Assembly: GCA_035275065.1 (NCBI GenBank)
Contig: DATENM010000027.1
Location: forward strand, 1-64,000
Source: Blastocatellia bacterium
GTDB lineage: Bacteria > Acidobacteriota > Blastocatellia > UBA7656
DNA: 64,000 nucleotides
Reading direction: 5' to 3'
Made by a program: the position numbers and the translations under genes. Below the pieces are notes generated by a model that saw only the letters and a program-made list of their open reading frames with translations, had not been told where the DNA came from and ran no database searches. Position 1 is the stretch's first letter; every line of letters begins with the position of its first letter. Positions 35,817-45,493 of the stretch are shown here, in pieces.

Positions 35817-37364
35817 ATGAGCGACAGCGATTCTTTTAACCTCTGCGACTATTTTCTCAGCCCTGCCCGACTAGCCGATCTTGCTCAGGCGACGGCCATC
35901 GAATACCGCGGCCAATCCATTTCATACTCAGAGCTAGGCCGTTTGGTTAACGCCTGGGCGGCGCGGCTGGTCGAAAGCGGCGTCAGCCCCGGCGACCGTG
36001 TAGCCTTACTGCTTTACGATTCGCCGCTCTTCATTGCGGCCTTTCTCGCCGGTGCAAGGATCGGCGCGATAAGCGTCCCCATAAACACCGCGCTGCCGGC
36101 TGATGACATCCAATTCATCATGGCCGATAGCGGCGCCCGCCTGGTCGTCTGTGAAGAGGAGCTAGCGCCTAAGCTTGCAGGCGCTGAGAGATTCGCCCGC
36201 CGAGCGTCGAACATAATGACCGTGGATGCGCGCCGCTGGACAAAGAACGAAACGCCGGAAGTCGAATCCTTGAGCGAGGCCGCGCACTCCACGAGTGTGT
36301 CACCGGCGTTTATGCTCTACACATCAGGCAGCACCGGCAGGCCGAAAGGCGCATTGCACAGGCACGGCGCGCCACGCGACACGGCGCAGACCTATGGCGA
36401 AAATGTCTTGCGGCTGACGAGCGATGACCGCGTCTATTCATCGTCACGGCTGTTTTTTGCCTATGGACTTGGGAATAGTTTGACTTTCCCGCTGGCCGCG
36501 GGCGCTACGGTGATTCTTGATTGCGAGCGCCCGACACCGGGACAGATCGCACACCTGCTGATCGAAACGGCGCCGACGGTCTTCTTTGGCGTCCCGGCGA
36601 TCTATCGCGCCCTGCTCGATCATCACGCGACGCATCCGCTTGATCCGTCATCGTTGCGCATGTGCGTGTCGGCAGGCGAAGCCTTGCCGGCGCGCGTCTT
36701 TGAAGAATGGCGCGACACCTTTGGCCTGGAAATCCTCGACGGCATCGGCTCGACAGAGATGTTGCATATCTTTATCTCCAATCATCCGACCGAAGCGCGA
36801 GCCGGGTCGAGCGGGCGCGTCGTTGAAGGCTACACGGCCCGGCTGCTCGACGATGCGGGCGGCGAAGTTGCCGCCGATACGCCCGGCAACCTGTGGGTCA
36901 AAGGCGCAAGCGCTTTTGCAGGCTACTGGAACCGCGACGACCTGACGGCGGCGACAATTCTGGACGGGTGGGTAAAAACCGGAGATGTCTACAGGCAGGA
37001 TGAAGAAGATTTCTATTATCACATTGGGCGCTCGGACGATTGCTTCAAAGTGAGCGGCCTCTGGGTATCGCCCATCGAAGTCGAAAGCGTGCTGGTTGCC
37101 CATCCCGATGTGATCGAAGCCGCGGTGGTATCGGCGACCGGCAGTGATGGACTGGCAACCACTCGCGCCTACGTGGTCATCCGACCAGTTGACGATGCCG
37201 AACGACTCATTGCTGATCTGAAAACCTTTGCCGCGGCGCGCCTGCCGCGTTACAAGTCGCCGTCACAGGTTGAGCTTGTCGAATCGCTGCCGCGCACGGC
37301 GACAGGAAAGGTGCAAAGATTCAAGCTTCGTCAGCTCGGCGTCAAAACGACCACGGAGGAATGA
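35817..37364 (+). CDS. Benzoate-CoA-ligase-family AMP-dependent ligase
   Basis: 515 residues. AMP-binding motif FMLYTSGSTGRPKGALHRH, then the family's LFFAYGLGNSLTFPLAAGAT segment, DGIGSTEMLHIFISN, and the C-terminal YYHIGRSDDCFKVSGLWVSPIEVES and catalytic Lys region LPRTATGKVQRF. The LGNSL and GSTEMLHIF segments are characteristic of benzoate-CoA ligase and its relatives. It joins an aromatic or related acid to CoA using ATP in the cytoplasm. The glutaryl-CoA dehydrogenase 19 kb away would suit anaerobic-type aromatic degradation, but the link is only suggestive. Confidence 0.86.
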   Translation: MSDSDSFNLCDYFLSPARLADLAQATAIEYRGQSISYSELGRLVNAWAARLVESGVSPGDRVALLLYDSPLFIAAFLAGARIGAISVPINTALPADDIQFIMADSGARLVVCEEELAPKLAGAERFARRASNIMTVDARRWTKNETPEVESLSEAAHSTSVSPAFMLYTSGSTGRPKGALHRHGAPRDTAQTYGENVLRLTSDDRVYSSSRLFFAYGLGNSLTFPLAAGATVILDCERPTPGQIAHLLIETAPTVFFGVPAIYRALLDHHATHPLDPSSLRMCVSAGEALPARVFEEWRDTFGLEILDGIGSTEMLHIFISNHPTEARAGSSGRVVEGYTARLLDDAGGEVAADTPGNLWVKGASAFAGYWNRDDLTAATILDGWVKTGDVYRQDEEDFYYHIGRSDDCFKVSGLWVSPIEVESVLVAHPDVIEAAVVSATGSDGLATTRAYVVIRPVDDAERLIADLKTFAAARLPRYKSPSQVELVESLPRTATGKVQRFKLRQLGVKTTTEE

Positions 37365-37368
37365 GCGG

Positions 37369-38430
37369 ATGCAGGCAGAAGGCAATGGGCAGGAGGCAAT
37401 AAGCAATAGGTGGGGCAAAATTCAACGGTTGACATTTAATATTCGAATGGGGATGGCCACGTGGCCGGGCAGGGCATTTATTCCTTTTGCCGCCGGCCTC
37501 TTGTTTCTTGCCATTGTGGCGCTGGGTTTCGCGCAGCAGGGATGGTCACGGCTGACCACCATCCAGCAGGACGGGCAGCCGGCGATCATCAACGCGGTGA
37601 CTTATGACGGCGACGACATCTGGGTGGTCGGCGCCAAAGGCTTGATTGGGCGCTCATCGGATGAAGGGCGCACCTTTAATGCAATCCCGTCCGTGGTGGA
37701 CATGAGCTTGAATGATGTCGCGGTGCGCGGCGAGCACATTGCCATCGTCGGCGATCAAGGGACGATCCTGCAAAGCACCGATGGCGGACGCAGCTTCGTG
37801 CGCAGCAATTATTCGCTGCGCTTTCGCGATGGGCAGGACGAAGTCGGCCTGGTTGATCTCTACTCCGTGCAGCTTATCGATAAAGACAAAGGCTACATCG
37901 TCGGCGATCACGGCCTGATTCTGACGACCGGCAATGGTGGCGCGAGCTGGCGCGAGCAGCACAGCGGCACAGAGGCGCAGTTGTTTCATTTGAGCTTTCG
38001 TGACGAACGCGGCTGGGTGGTCGGCACTGGCGGCTCGATCTTGCATACGAACGATGGCGGGCGCAACTGGTATCCGCAGCGTTCGGGAGTGCAGGAAGAT
38101 TTGAACCGCGTCTATTTTCTCGACGATCAAACGGGGCTCATAACCGGCGACAAAGGCGTGCTGCTGCGCACGGAAAACGGCGGCGCGACCTGGGAACGCG
38201 CGAGCCTGAAAGTTTCAGAGCAGCTCTTTGGCATTAGCTTCATAGACAAGAAGACCGGCTGGGTGGTCGGCCACCAGGGCCGCATCATTCGCACGTATAA
38301 CGGCGGGCGCGACTGGATCGAGCAGGACAGCCGAACGACGGCGGATCTTTTTTCGGTATCGTTTTATAAGAATCGCGGCTACGCCATTGGCCGCGACGGG
38401 CTGGTGATGCGCTATTATGAGAAGCGCTGA
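37369..38430 (+). CDS. YCF48-like beta-propeller protein, membrane anchored
   Basis: 353 residues if started at ATG 37369, which has GGAGGA eight bases upstream; ATG 37447 is possible. A single hydrophobic segment (FIPFAAGLLFLAIVALGFA) is a signal or anchor. The rest is a repeat of about 45 residues with the Ycf48 pattern: DDIWVVGAKGLIGRSSDEGRTF, HIAIVGDQGTILQSTDGGRSF, KGYIVGDHGLILTTGNGGASW, RGWVVGTGGSILHTNDGGRNW, TGLITGDKGVLLRTENGGATW, TGWVVGHQGRIIRTYNGGRDW. This makes a seven-bladed propeller. In phototrophs YCF48 helps photosystem II assembly; in acidobacteria the role is unknown. The first 20 codons fall in a tandem GGCAATA/GGCAGGA repeat, so the N-terminus is uncertain. Confidence 0.82.
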   Translation: MQAEGNGQEAISNRWGKIQRLTFNIRMGMATWPGRAFIPFAAGLLFLAIVALGFAQQGWSRLTTIQQDGQPAIINAVTYDGDDIWVVGAKGLIGRSSDEGRTFNAIPSVVDMSLNDVAVRGEHIAIVGDQGTILQSTDGGRSFVRSNYSLRFRDGQDEVGLVDLYSVQLIDKDKGYIVGDHGLILTTGNGGASWREQHSGTEAQLFHLSFRDERGWVVGTGGSILHTNDGGRNWYPQRSGVQEDLNRVYFLDDQTGLITGDKGVLLRTENGGATWERASLKVSEQLFGISFIDKKTGWVVGHQGRIIRTYNGGRDWIEQDSRTTADLFSVSFYKNRGYAIGRDGLVMRYYEKR

Positions 38431-38450
38431 GGGCAACCGCAGCAAGAAGC

Positions 38451-38515
38451 GAGAGGCTAGCGCCTGGAGCCGAGCGCGTCGCAGTGACGCGCTTGGCTCC
38501 AGGCGCTAGCCTCTC
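38451..38515. terminator. 30-bp hairpin, probable bidirectional terminator
   Basis: 38451-38480 pairs with 38486-38515 (one G-U) around a 5-base loop. The stem contains GCTAGCGCCTGGAGCC; a partial third copy follows at 38520. It sits between the convergent YCF48-like and FG-GAP genes. There is no clear T-run, so Rho-independent action is uncertain. Confidence 0.7.
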
Positions 38516-38542
38516 TTGTCTAGCGCCTGGCTTTTGATCGCC

Positions 38543-41362
38543 TCACTGGATGCTTTGCGAGGCGACGCCGTCAAAGGCAGCCGCGACGACGACGGTATCG
38601 CCGACGCGCCGCAACCTGAGAGTGGTCACTCCACAATTCGGGTTGGTGAACCGGACGATGCGGATCGTATTATCCGGCCAGAAGACCCCGATCTCCTGAT
38701 TGTTGATGGTCCCCTTGATCAGCAGCCGCTTGCCATTCTTCTTCAGCTTAATCTTCGTCGGCTGGAAGAACTGCGTGCCGGTCTGATCCGTCGAAATCTC
38801 CACCGTGACTCCGTCCTCGAAGCGCACCTCGGTGCCGCCCGTCGGCGCCGTCGTGCTGAACAACAGCACGCTGGAGCTAGAGAAGCCGGTCACCTCCGTG
38901 CTGAAGTCAATGGTCGGGCCGGGGTTGGCGATGGCGAAGGGGCCGTCGCTCATGTCGGTCGAGATCGCCCCCGTCACGCTCGTCGCGCGCACGGTCACGC
39001 GCGCCGTCGTCGTGCAAAGGTTATCAACCGTCCAACTGAAGCTGCGCGCCGTGCCCGGCAGCGCCGGGTTGGTCGGATTCGACGCCGTGATCGGTCTGAA
39101 GGTCTGCCCGTTATCGGTGGTCAGGAAGAGGTCAAAGCCTTTGACCTGTGTGGCCAGCGCTTCGGGAACCGTCCATGTGATGTTAAATACCGAGCCCGGC
39201 CTGAGCAGCTCGCCACCGTTCGGGGCGGTAAGCGTCACGCCGATGCCGGCGTCGGTGATCGTGAAATTGCCGTTGCTGTCATCCTGGCCGGTGCCGCCCG
39301 CCGTGTCGAAGGCAATGACACGAATGCGCGCCGTCGAGGTGTTCAAGCCGGTCGGCACTGCCCAGGTGAATGACCGTGCCGTGCCCGCGACCGGGCTGGC
39401 GTTAAGCTGTGTGAGGAAGGTCGCGCCGCCGTCGGTCGAGAGGAGGATGTTGAAATGGTCAATCGTGTTGTCGCCGTTCGGGTCGGTCGCCGTCCAGGTG
39501 ATGTTGTAATTCAGACCACCGAGGACGAATTCGCCGCCGTTGGGCAGCGTCACCGTGACGACAGGGTTCTGGTTGACCGGCGGCACGTTTTCGTTGGCCG
39601 CGAGCAGGACGTAAGCTTTGCCGGCGTCCGTGCGCCCTGTGATGTCGGCGAATGGCGCGCCGAGAATCAGATCGCCGCCGCGGTTGTTATCTATGTCACC
39701 GGCAGCAATCGCCCAGCCCAGCTCGTCGCCGGCGGCCTCGCCGGTGATGGTCAAATCGTTCTGGCCGAAAAGCGAGAGATCACTGGTCGCTCGGCTAAAG
39801 AGGTTTGGGCCGCCGTAGAAGACGTGGACTGCGCCTTTTCTCAGCAAAGCGCCGGGCGCGCCGATCAGCACGTCGGCGGTGTTATCGGTGTTACTCTGCG
39901 TGTTGATGCGGCCGACCGCCACGGTCGAGCCGAGGTGGTCGCCCGCCGCCGCGCCGTAGATGGTCAGGTTGATCGTGCCGAGTGACACGTCTATGCGGCG
40001 CTCGGAAGTATTGGCGGCAGGGTTGAGATCGGAGCCGCCCGCAAGAATATACGCCTCGCCGGCGTCGGCTCGTGCGTCGGCCGGGCCATCGGCGTCGGGC
40101 GCACCCATGATCAGGTCTACAGCGCCGCTGGCGCGGACGTTACCCGCCGCGACCGATACGCCGAGATGGTCTTTTGACGAAGCGCCATAGATGACCAGCC
40201 GTGGAGTCGTCAGACTGGCATTCGCGAGGTCTACGGTCAATGAGGTGGCAGGCGGCGTCGGCGTCAGATTCGTGCCGCCGAAGACTACATAAACGGCGCC
40301 GGTGTCAGAGACATCGCCCGCCTGGTCGGGCCTTGCCGCCTGTGGCGCGCCGACGATCAAGTCGGCGGCCCCGCCGGAATTCACGTCGCCGATGGCAACG
40401 CTGGCACCAAGCTGGCTGCCGGTCTTTCCATAAATGCGGACCGGTGCGACAGTCGTGGCGAGATCGATGAGCCGTGTCGTCGCTTGTGTATTGGCCAGGC
40501 CGCTGCCGCCTTGCAGAAGAAATGCGGCGCCGCCTCCGGGGCGGGCTGCCGTGCCGGGCGCCGGCCCGCTGCTGCCCGGCGCGCCGACTAGCAGGTCAGC
40601 CGTCGAGTTCTGACTGCCGTTGACATCGCCGACGGCCAGCGCGTTGCCGAAGAGGTCACCGGTATTCTCGCCGGTGATCGTCACATTCACCACGTTGGCC
40701 TGAGAGAGGTCGATGGTTCTCGCCGTCAGACTGGTCGCGCCATAGATGATGTAGACCGCGCCGGCATTCTCATGCAGGACGGTCGCGGGGCTGCCGGTCG
40801 TCGTGTCAAAGCCGGGAGCGCCGATGATAAGGTCGTCTATTCCGTCGCCGTTGACATCGCCGGCGGCGACGGCGGTTCCGGTTTCGTCGTTGGCATTCGC
40901 GCCAAAGATGCGGATGTCCGGCTGGATCGCGGCAGCCAGGTTGGTATCAATAACTGAGCCCGCGGCAAACGTCGCGTGGCCAAAGACCACATACACCGCT
41001 CCGGCGTTGGCGCGTGGCGTCGCCGGCGCTGCCGGTGTGAAGTCGGCGTCCGGGGCGCCAATGACGATATCCTGAAAGCCGTCTTTGTTGAAATCGCCGA
41101 CGGCAATGGCATGGGCGCGGGTAAAGGTGCTGAAGTTATTAGGCATGCCGTTGCCGCTCAGATGATCGTCGGCGCCGGCGCCCAGAACTCTGATGTTGGC
41201 GGGGCTGGGAACGGCCCCAAGGTCAATGTTGAAAATGGCTTGAATGGATTGGCCGCCGACTGGCAGGGCGCCGGCCATCAAGGCAATCGCCGCAAAAACG
41301 ACGACGAGCCTGTGAAGCAAACCGGCCTTGTGGGCAGGCCGAGTCTCCTTTAACCGTTGCAT
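38543..41362 (-). CDS. Exported FG-GAP/integrin-alpha-type propeller protein
   Basis: 939 residues starting MQRLKETRPAHKAG, with a signal peptide ending near VGGQS. Residues 45-610 hold about seven FG-GAP blades, several with the calcium loop DxNxDGxxD: DFNKDGFQD, DVNGDGIDD; others are degenerate (DVNSGGAAD, NVRASGAVD, DIDNNRGGD). Each is followed by (I/L)GAPxA and AGAVYVVFG. Two Ig-like or Kre9/KNH-like domains follow (PNGGEFVLGGLNYNITW and PNGGELLRPGSVFNITW), then a beta-rich end. Such proteins are extracellular and adhesive or binding. ATG 41362 has GGGAG upstream. Convergent with the YCF48-like gene. Confidence 0.88.
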   Translation of the reverse strand: MQRLKETRPAHKAGLLHRLVVVFAAIALMAGALPVGGQSIQAIFNIDLGAVPSPANIRVLGAGADDHLSGNGMPNNFSTFTRAHAIAVGDFNKDGFQDIVIGAPDADFTPAAPATPRANAGAVYVVFGHATFAAGSVIDTNLAAAIQPDIRIFGANANDETGTAVAAGDVNGDGIDDLIIGAPGFDTTTGSPATVLHENAGAVYIIYGATSLTARTIDLSQANVVNVTITGENTGDLFGNALAVGDVNGSQNSTADLLVGAPGSSGPAPGTAARPGGGAAFLLQGGSGLANTQATTRLIDLATTVAPVRIYGKTGSQLGASVAIGDVNSGGAADLIVGAPQAARPDQAGDVSDTGAVYVVFGGTNLTPTPPATSLTVDLANASLTTPRLVIYGASSKDHLGVSVAAGNVRASGAVDLIMGAPDADGPADARADAGEAYILAGGSDLNPAANTSERRIDVSLGTINLTIYGAAAGDHLGSTVAVGRINTQSNTDNTADVLIGAPGALLRKGAVHVFYGGPNLFSRATSDLSLFGQNDLTITGEAAGDELGWAIAAGDIDNNRGGDLILGAPFADITGRTDAGKAYVLLAANENVPPVNQNPVVTVTLPNGGEFVLGGLNYNITWTATDPNGDNTIDHFNILLSTDGGATFLTQLNASPVAGTARSFTWAVPTGLNTSTARIRVIAFDTAGGTGQDDSNGNFTITDAGIGVTLTAPNGGELLRPGSVFNITWTVPEALATQVKGFDLFLTTDNGQTFRPITASNPTNPALPGTARSFSWTVDNLCTTTARVTVRATSVTGAISTDMSDGPFAIANPGPTIDFSTEVTGFSSSSVLLFSTTAPTGGTEVRFEDGVTVEISTDQTGTQFFQPTKIKLKKNGKRLLIKGTINNQEIGVFWPDNTIRIVRFTNPNCGVTTLRLRRVGDTVVVAAAFDGVASQSIQ

Positions 41363-41682
41363 TGTCAAATTCTCCCCCCTGGTTAATGTGACTGGTTCGT
41401 CCGGGGCGATTTTATCAGCCAGCCCCCTCTAGGGGCAAACTATAATTTCAGCAGCGACACCGTTGTATACAATTGAGTTGAAATAAGTGGAAAGATTGTG
41501 GTTGACGGGAAAAGAGTTTTTTGTTATTTTCGGTGCCTTGGTAGAGCAAACGGGTACGGGTAGGGATGCCGGATAAGCGAACGCCAACGCCCGCAGGACT
41601 AGGGGCAAGCTCCGCAGGTTAAGTTTCAGAAATCGGACATGTCCCGAATGTTTCGGGGTCTTTCACAACCAGGGCCTATTAT
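41363..41682. other. Divergent intergenic region upstream of the chimeric activator
   Basis: 320 bases, more A/T-rich than its surroundings, without a credible gene. It holds the sigma-70 promoter at 41502-41530 and a short hairpin CCCGAA/TTCGGG (41643-41657) before the activator start. Confidence 0.6.
41502..41530 (+). promoter_or_regulatory. Sigma-70 promoter for the chimeric activator gene
   Basis: TTGACG, a 17-base spacer and TATTTT, about 150 bases upstream of ATG 41683. Confidence 0.6.
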
Positions 41683-44600
41683 ATGTTCCAGCCGTTATAT
41701 GTCCGCTCGCTATCGGCAGACGAAATCGAGATGCTGCAAGCTCGCCGCCAATCGGCGAGCCGTGAAGAGGCGATGCGAGCGCAGGCGATCCTGTTATCGT
41801 CGGAAGGGTTGACCGCAGCCGAGGTCAGCCAGCAGCTGGGCGCCCATCCTACGAACGTCAAGAAATGGCTGCGCCGCTTCAATGAGGCGGGGCTTGAGGG
41901 CATCGCCGTCAAAAAGCGTGGGCCACAGGGCGGTCCGCGTCCGCGTTTCACTTCATCACAGACTGAAGAGATCGTCCGTCTCGCCGCACGCCCGCCGACA
42001 ACCCTCGGTTACCCCTTCAAATCCTGGACGCCGCAGAAACTGGCGACTGCGGCAATGGAGCGTGGCATCGTCGAAGGCATCAGTCATGTGACGGTGCGGC
42101 AGTTGTTGAAGCGGCACGAGCCGCCCGCGGGCTACGAGAAATCGGCTGCGGGGTTGCCGCCCGCCGCCGAGGCGCAGAGACTGCACGGCAGGTGGGATTC
42201 GCAGGCGGCACGCGGCGAGCGCGAGCTGGGTGAGTACCACTATGAGGCGGCGGTCGCGTCCTTTGAAGCGGCGCTCTCAGGCGAGCCCATGGCGACTGAG
42301 GAGGAAGCCCGCGTCCGTTCGCTACTGAGCAAGGCGCTCGAAGAGTTGAGCAAGTATGATGAAGCTTACACGGTCATCGAGCGCTACGAGGATCAACGGC
42401 TGACGTCGAGCCTGCCGCTGAGGCTGCGCGGGCGCTTGCGCTTGCGGCTCGGCTGGGTGCATAGCTTTCTTGGCAACTATCCGAAGGCGATTGCGGCGCT
42501 CAATGAGGCCAAGCGGCTATTCATCGAGATCGGCGACGACCTCGGCGTCAGCGAGGCGCATTACGCATTGGGCCGAACCTACATTGAGATCAATGAGTTT
42601 CGCATTGCCCGCGACCACCTGGTGACGGCAGCGAGTAATCAAAAAACGGCGCTCGACCGCGAGCTGCTGGCGCAGATTTACCGGCGCTTGGGGACAGTCG
42701 ATTTTAGCGAGGGCGCCTTCTCCAGCTCGAAGCAGCACTACCTGAAAGCCCTTGAGCTTGCCGAGGGGTCGCCGAACACCAACCTGATCGGCGGCATCCT
42801 CATGGACATCGGCACGACACTGTTCGAAGGGTATCCCGGCGAAAAGCAAGAAGCGATTAATTACCTTCAAAGGGGCATCGCTTATCTTGAGAAGGGCGGC
42901 CACAAAGACTACCTGGCCCTGGCTTGTAATAACCTGGGCGACATTCTGAAGGATAGCGGCCAGTGGGAAGAAGCCCTGCGGGTGCTGACCAAGGCGCTCT
43001 TTGTCGCAGAGCAATTCGCCAAGCCGAGCCACCAGGCGATGGCGCGAATCACCATGGCCGACATTCTCTGCGCCCAGGGGAGGTATGTCGAAGCCGAAGG
43101 GCACCTGCACAAGAGCCTGGACATTGTCGGCGGCAGCAGCGACAAGTGGCTTGAAAGCGGCATCCTGCGAACCCTCGCGGCGGTGCACCGCGGCGCCGGT
43201 CGCTATGAAGCGGCGCTCAAGACTTTGCGGCAAACCCTACAGCTTTCGACTTCGGTGGGTGACCTCTATGGGCTGACCCGCGCGATGGTCGGGCTCGCCG
43301 AGTTTTATATTTCTCAGGGGGGCCTGGAACAGGCCAGGGAATATCTGGAGCTGGCCCAGGGCCGCCTGAAAGAAGAGATGTACCTGCCGGTTTCGGGGTT
43401 GATTCAACGGCTCAACGGCCAGTTGGAATCGGCGCACGGGCGGCTCGCAGAGGCCAGGCAGCATATCGCCCAGAGCATTTCGATCTTCACGACCACCGAG
43501 CTGCCTTTCGATCTGGCGCGGAGCAATTACGAGATGGGCCTGCTGCTAAAGAAGGCCCGCGACTTGAAAGGGGCGACGGCGAATCTGAAGCAGGCGCGCG
43601 CCATCTTCGAGAAGCTCGGCGCCGAGCCCGACCTGGAGTTGACGGACAAGGCGCTGGCGACGCTCTCGCAGGGTGAAGACGGGGCGCAGGCGATTCGCGT
43701 CAATCCGCAGAATGATGTCTTGCTGATGCAGCGGCTGATTGAAGCCTCCGCGTCACGCGAACTGCTGGTGCAAGAGCTGGCCGCGGTGATCTTTGAAAAC
43801 TTCTCGGTCGAGCGCGTCGTCATCTGCCGCCTGGACGAGTCAGGGCAGTTAGAGCCGCTGGCGACGCAGGGCATCACGCGTGGCGAAGCCGACCGCCTTT
43901 GCGAGTTGTTGGAGTTTGCCAACGGCGAGAGCATTACGCGGAAGGCGGGCGGGTTCCTCTTCAAGATTTGCGAAAACAGCCGCATGCCCATTGCCGTCTA
44001 TGTCGGCGTTGGCGAAGCCTTTGACGCTTCGCGCCTGCAACCGCTGTTGAAACAGGCAGAGCTTGGCCTGGAGACCTGTTCATTGCGGGCCGCGGCGCGC
44101 GGGGCGATTACCCGCGACAGCGAGCAGCGCGTGCAGACCATCATGCCCGGGTTCATTGTCGCCAGCGCGCCGATGTTCGATGTCATCGATAAGATTTACA
44201 AGATTCGCACGAGCGACGTAACGGTATTGATCACAGGCGAATCGGGCACCGGCAAGGAGCTGGTGGCGCGACATATTCACGGCCAGTCGGCGCGCGCCCG
44301 CGCCATCTTCCTGCCTTTTAACTGCACGGCGACACCCAAAGAGATTATCGATAGTCAGCTATTCGGCCACCGGCGCGGCTCGTTCACCGGCGCGACGGCG
44401 AATTATCCGGGCATCATTAAGGCGGCGGAAGGCGGCACCCTCTTTCTTGACGAGATCGGTGACCTGTCGCTTGAAGTCCAGCCCAAACTGATGCGCTTTT
44501 TGCAGGAGGGCGAGATTCAGCCGCTCGGCGAAACCAAACCGCTGCGCGTCGATGTTCGCATCATCGCGGCGACCAATGCCGATTTAGAGCGCGACGTCGA

Positions 44601-45195
44601 AGATGGCCGATTCCGTGAAGACCTCTTCCACCGCTTGAACATTATTCGCATCCATGTGCCGCCGCTGCGCGACCGGCGCGAAGAGGTGCCGGTGCTGGCG
44701 GCGCACTTCCTCGATCATTTCTCGACGCGCTCAGGCAAGCAGGGGGTGATCTTCATGCAGGAAGCGATTGACGCCTTGATCGCCTATGACTGGCCGGGCA
44801 ACGTCCGCCAGTTGCGCAACGAGATTGAGCGCGTCGTCGCTTATGCCTATGATAGTGCGCGGATATCGCTCGAAGACCTCTCGCCCGAAGTGGTTCACCC
44901 GCGCCGCCCGATGGAAAACCGCCGCATGCTATCCGGCTTTGAGCGGGGCCATCAGCCGCACCCCCATGACGCGCACGCGTCGAATGGCAATGGCCACAGG
45001 CCGAAGCCGCCCGCGGCGAATGGCGGCGGCAAGCTCAAGGACGCGACGGCGGCGCTCGAACGGCAGCTCATCGAGGAGGCGCTGCTGCGCAACAAGAGTA
45101 ATTTGTCGCGGACGGCCATCGATCTCGGATTATCGCGGCGCGGGCTGCGGCTCAAGATGGCGCAGCTCGGCATTCAGCGCGAAGAGCGCGTCTGA
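41683..45195 (+). CDS. Chimeric sigma-54 activator: IS630-type HTH, TPR, GAF-like, AAA+, Fis
   Basis: 1170 residues. Residues 1-147 match the DNA-binding part of IS630-family transposases: EEAMRAQAILLSSEGLTAAEVSQQLGAHPTNVKKWLRRFNEAGLEGI, then FTSSQTEEIVRLA...GYPFKSWTPQKLATAAMERGIVEGISHVTVRQLL; no DDE domain follows. Residues 165-670 are TPR-like. About 705-830 resembles a GAF domain. The sigma-54 AAA+ domain has Walker A GESGTGKE (852-859), GSFTGA (899-904, Ser for the usual Ala of GAFTGA), Walker B GGTLFLDEIGD and RHx2-like DWPGNVRQLRNEIE. The Fis-type HTH is at about 1125-1165 (NLSRTAIDLGLSRRGLRLKM). It has no receiver domain. It probably activates sigma-54 promoters in response to a bound protein or ligand. 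The start has only AGGG as ribosome site. Confidence 0.9.
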   Translation: MFQPLYVRSLSADEIEMLQARRQSASREEAMRAQAILLSSEGLTAAEVSQQLGAHPTNVKKWLRRFNEAGLEGIAVKKRGPQGGPRPRFTSSQTEEIVRLAARPPTTLGYPFKSWTPQKLATAAMERGIVEGISHVTVRQLLKRHEPPAGYEKSAAGLPPAAEAQRLHGRWDSQAARGERELGEYHYEAAVASFEAALSGEPMATEEEARVRSLLSKALEELSKYDEAYTVIERYEDQRLTSSLPLRLRGRLRLRLGWVHSFLGNYPKAIAALNEAKRLFIEIGDDLGVSEAHYALGRTYIEINEFRIARDHLVTAASNQKTALDRELLAQIYRRLGTVDFSEGAFSSSKQHYLKALELAEGSPNTNLIGGILMDIGTTLFEGYPGEKQEAINYLQRGIAYLEKGGHKDYLALACNNLGDILKDSGQWEEALRVLTKALFVAEQFAKPSHQAMARITMADILCAQGRYVEAEGHLHKSLDIVGGSSDKWLESGILRTLAAVHRGAGRYEAALKTLRQTLQLSTSVGDLYGLTRAMVGLAEFYISQGGLEQAREYLELAQGRLKEEMYLPVSGLIQRLNGQLESAHGRLAEARQHIAQSISIFTTTELPFDLARSNYEMGLLLKKARDLKGATANLKQARAIFEKLGAEPDLELTDKALATLSQGEDGAQAIRVNPQNDVLLMQRLIEASASRELLVQELAAVIFENFSVERVVICRLDESGQLEPLATQGITRGEADRLCELLEFANGESITRKAGGFLFKICENSRMPIAVYVGVGEAFDASRLQPLLKQAELGLETCSLRAAARGAITRDSEQRVQTIMPGFIVASAPMFDVIDKIYKIRTSDVTVLITGESGTGKELVARHIHGQSARARAIFLPFNCTATPKEIIDSQLFGHRRGSFTGATANYPGIIKAAEGGTLFLDEIGDLSLEVQPKLMRFLQEGEIQPLGETKPLRVDVRIIAATNADLERDVEDGRFREDLFHRLNIIRIHVPPLRDRREEVPVLAAHFLDHFSTRSGKQGVIFMQEAIDALIAYDWPGNVRQLRNEIERVVAYAYDSARISLEDLSPEVVHPRRPMENRRMLSGFERGHQPHPHDAHASNGNGHRPKPPAANGGGKLKDATAALERQLIEEALLRNKSNLSRTAIDLGLSRRGLRLKMAQLGIQREERV

Positions 45196-45260
45196 ATTAT
45201 TGGCAATAAGCGCCAAGGTTTGCGGGCATCGGGGCGAGCCGGCGCGGCGCAAAGAATCGC

Positions 45261-45289
45261 TTGACTCGGGCGAGATTTAACCCTATCAT
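45261..45289 (+). promoter_or_regulatory. Sigma-70 promoter for the 45494 gene
   Basis: TTGACT, a 17-base spacer and TATCAT. About 200 bases of leader follow; the interval 45196-45493 holds no gene. Confidence 0.65.
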
Positions 45290-45493
45290 CGGGCTGTTCA
45301 ACCAATGACGGTAGTGTAGCTGCTGAGCGATTCAGGGTTCGCGTAAAATGGTCCGGGAAAGTGAATTGACCGGCGCCATTCGGCAAAAGCACGTGCAATT
45401 CATATCCATGACGGCTCCTAATAACGTAAGTTCTCGGTCGAATAGAGCGGCGTCTCTTCTGAGGTTGTGGTGAGCGCGAAAGGAAAAAAGGCG

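Noticed and set aside
18721..41680. The 11-mer CAGGGCCTATT at both 18721 and 41670, considered as a shared element end
   Set aside because: Hundreds of chance 11-mer pairs are expected in 64 kb, and the flanks do not match.
41683..42130. An IS630 insertion sequence at the start of the activator gene
   Set aside because: Only the DNA-binding part is present, in frame with the activator; there is no DDE domain, no terminal inverted repeats and no TA duplication that I can see.
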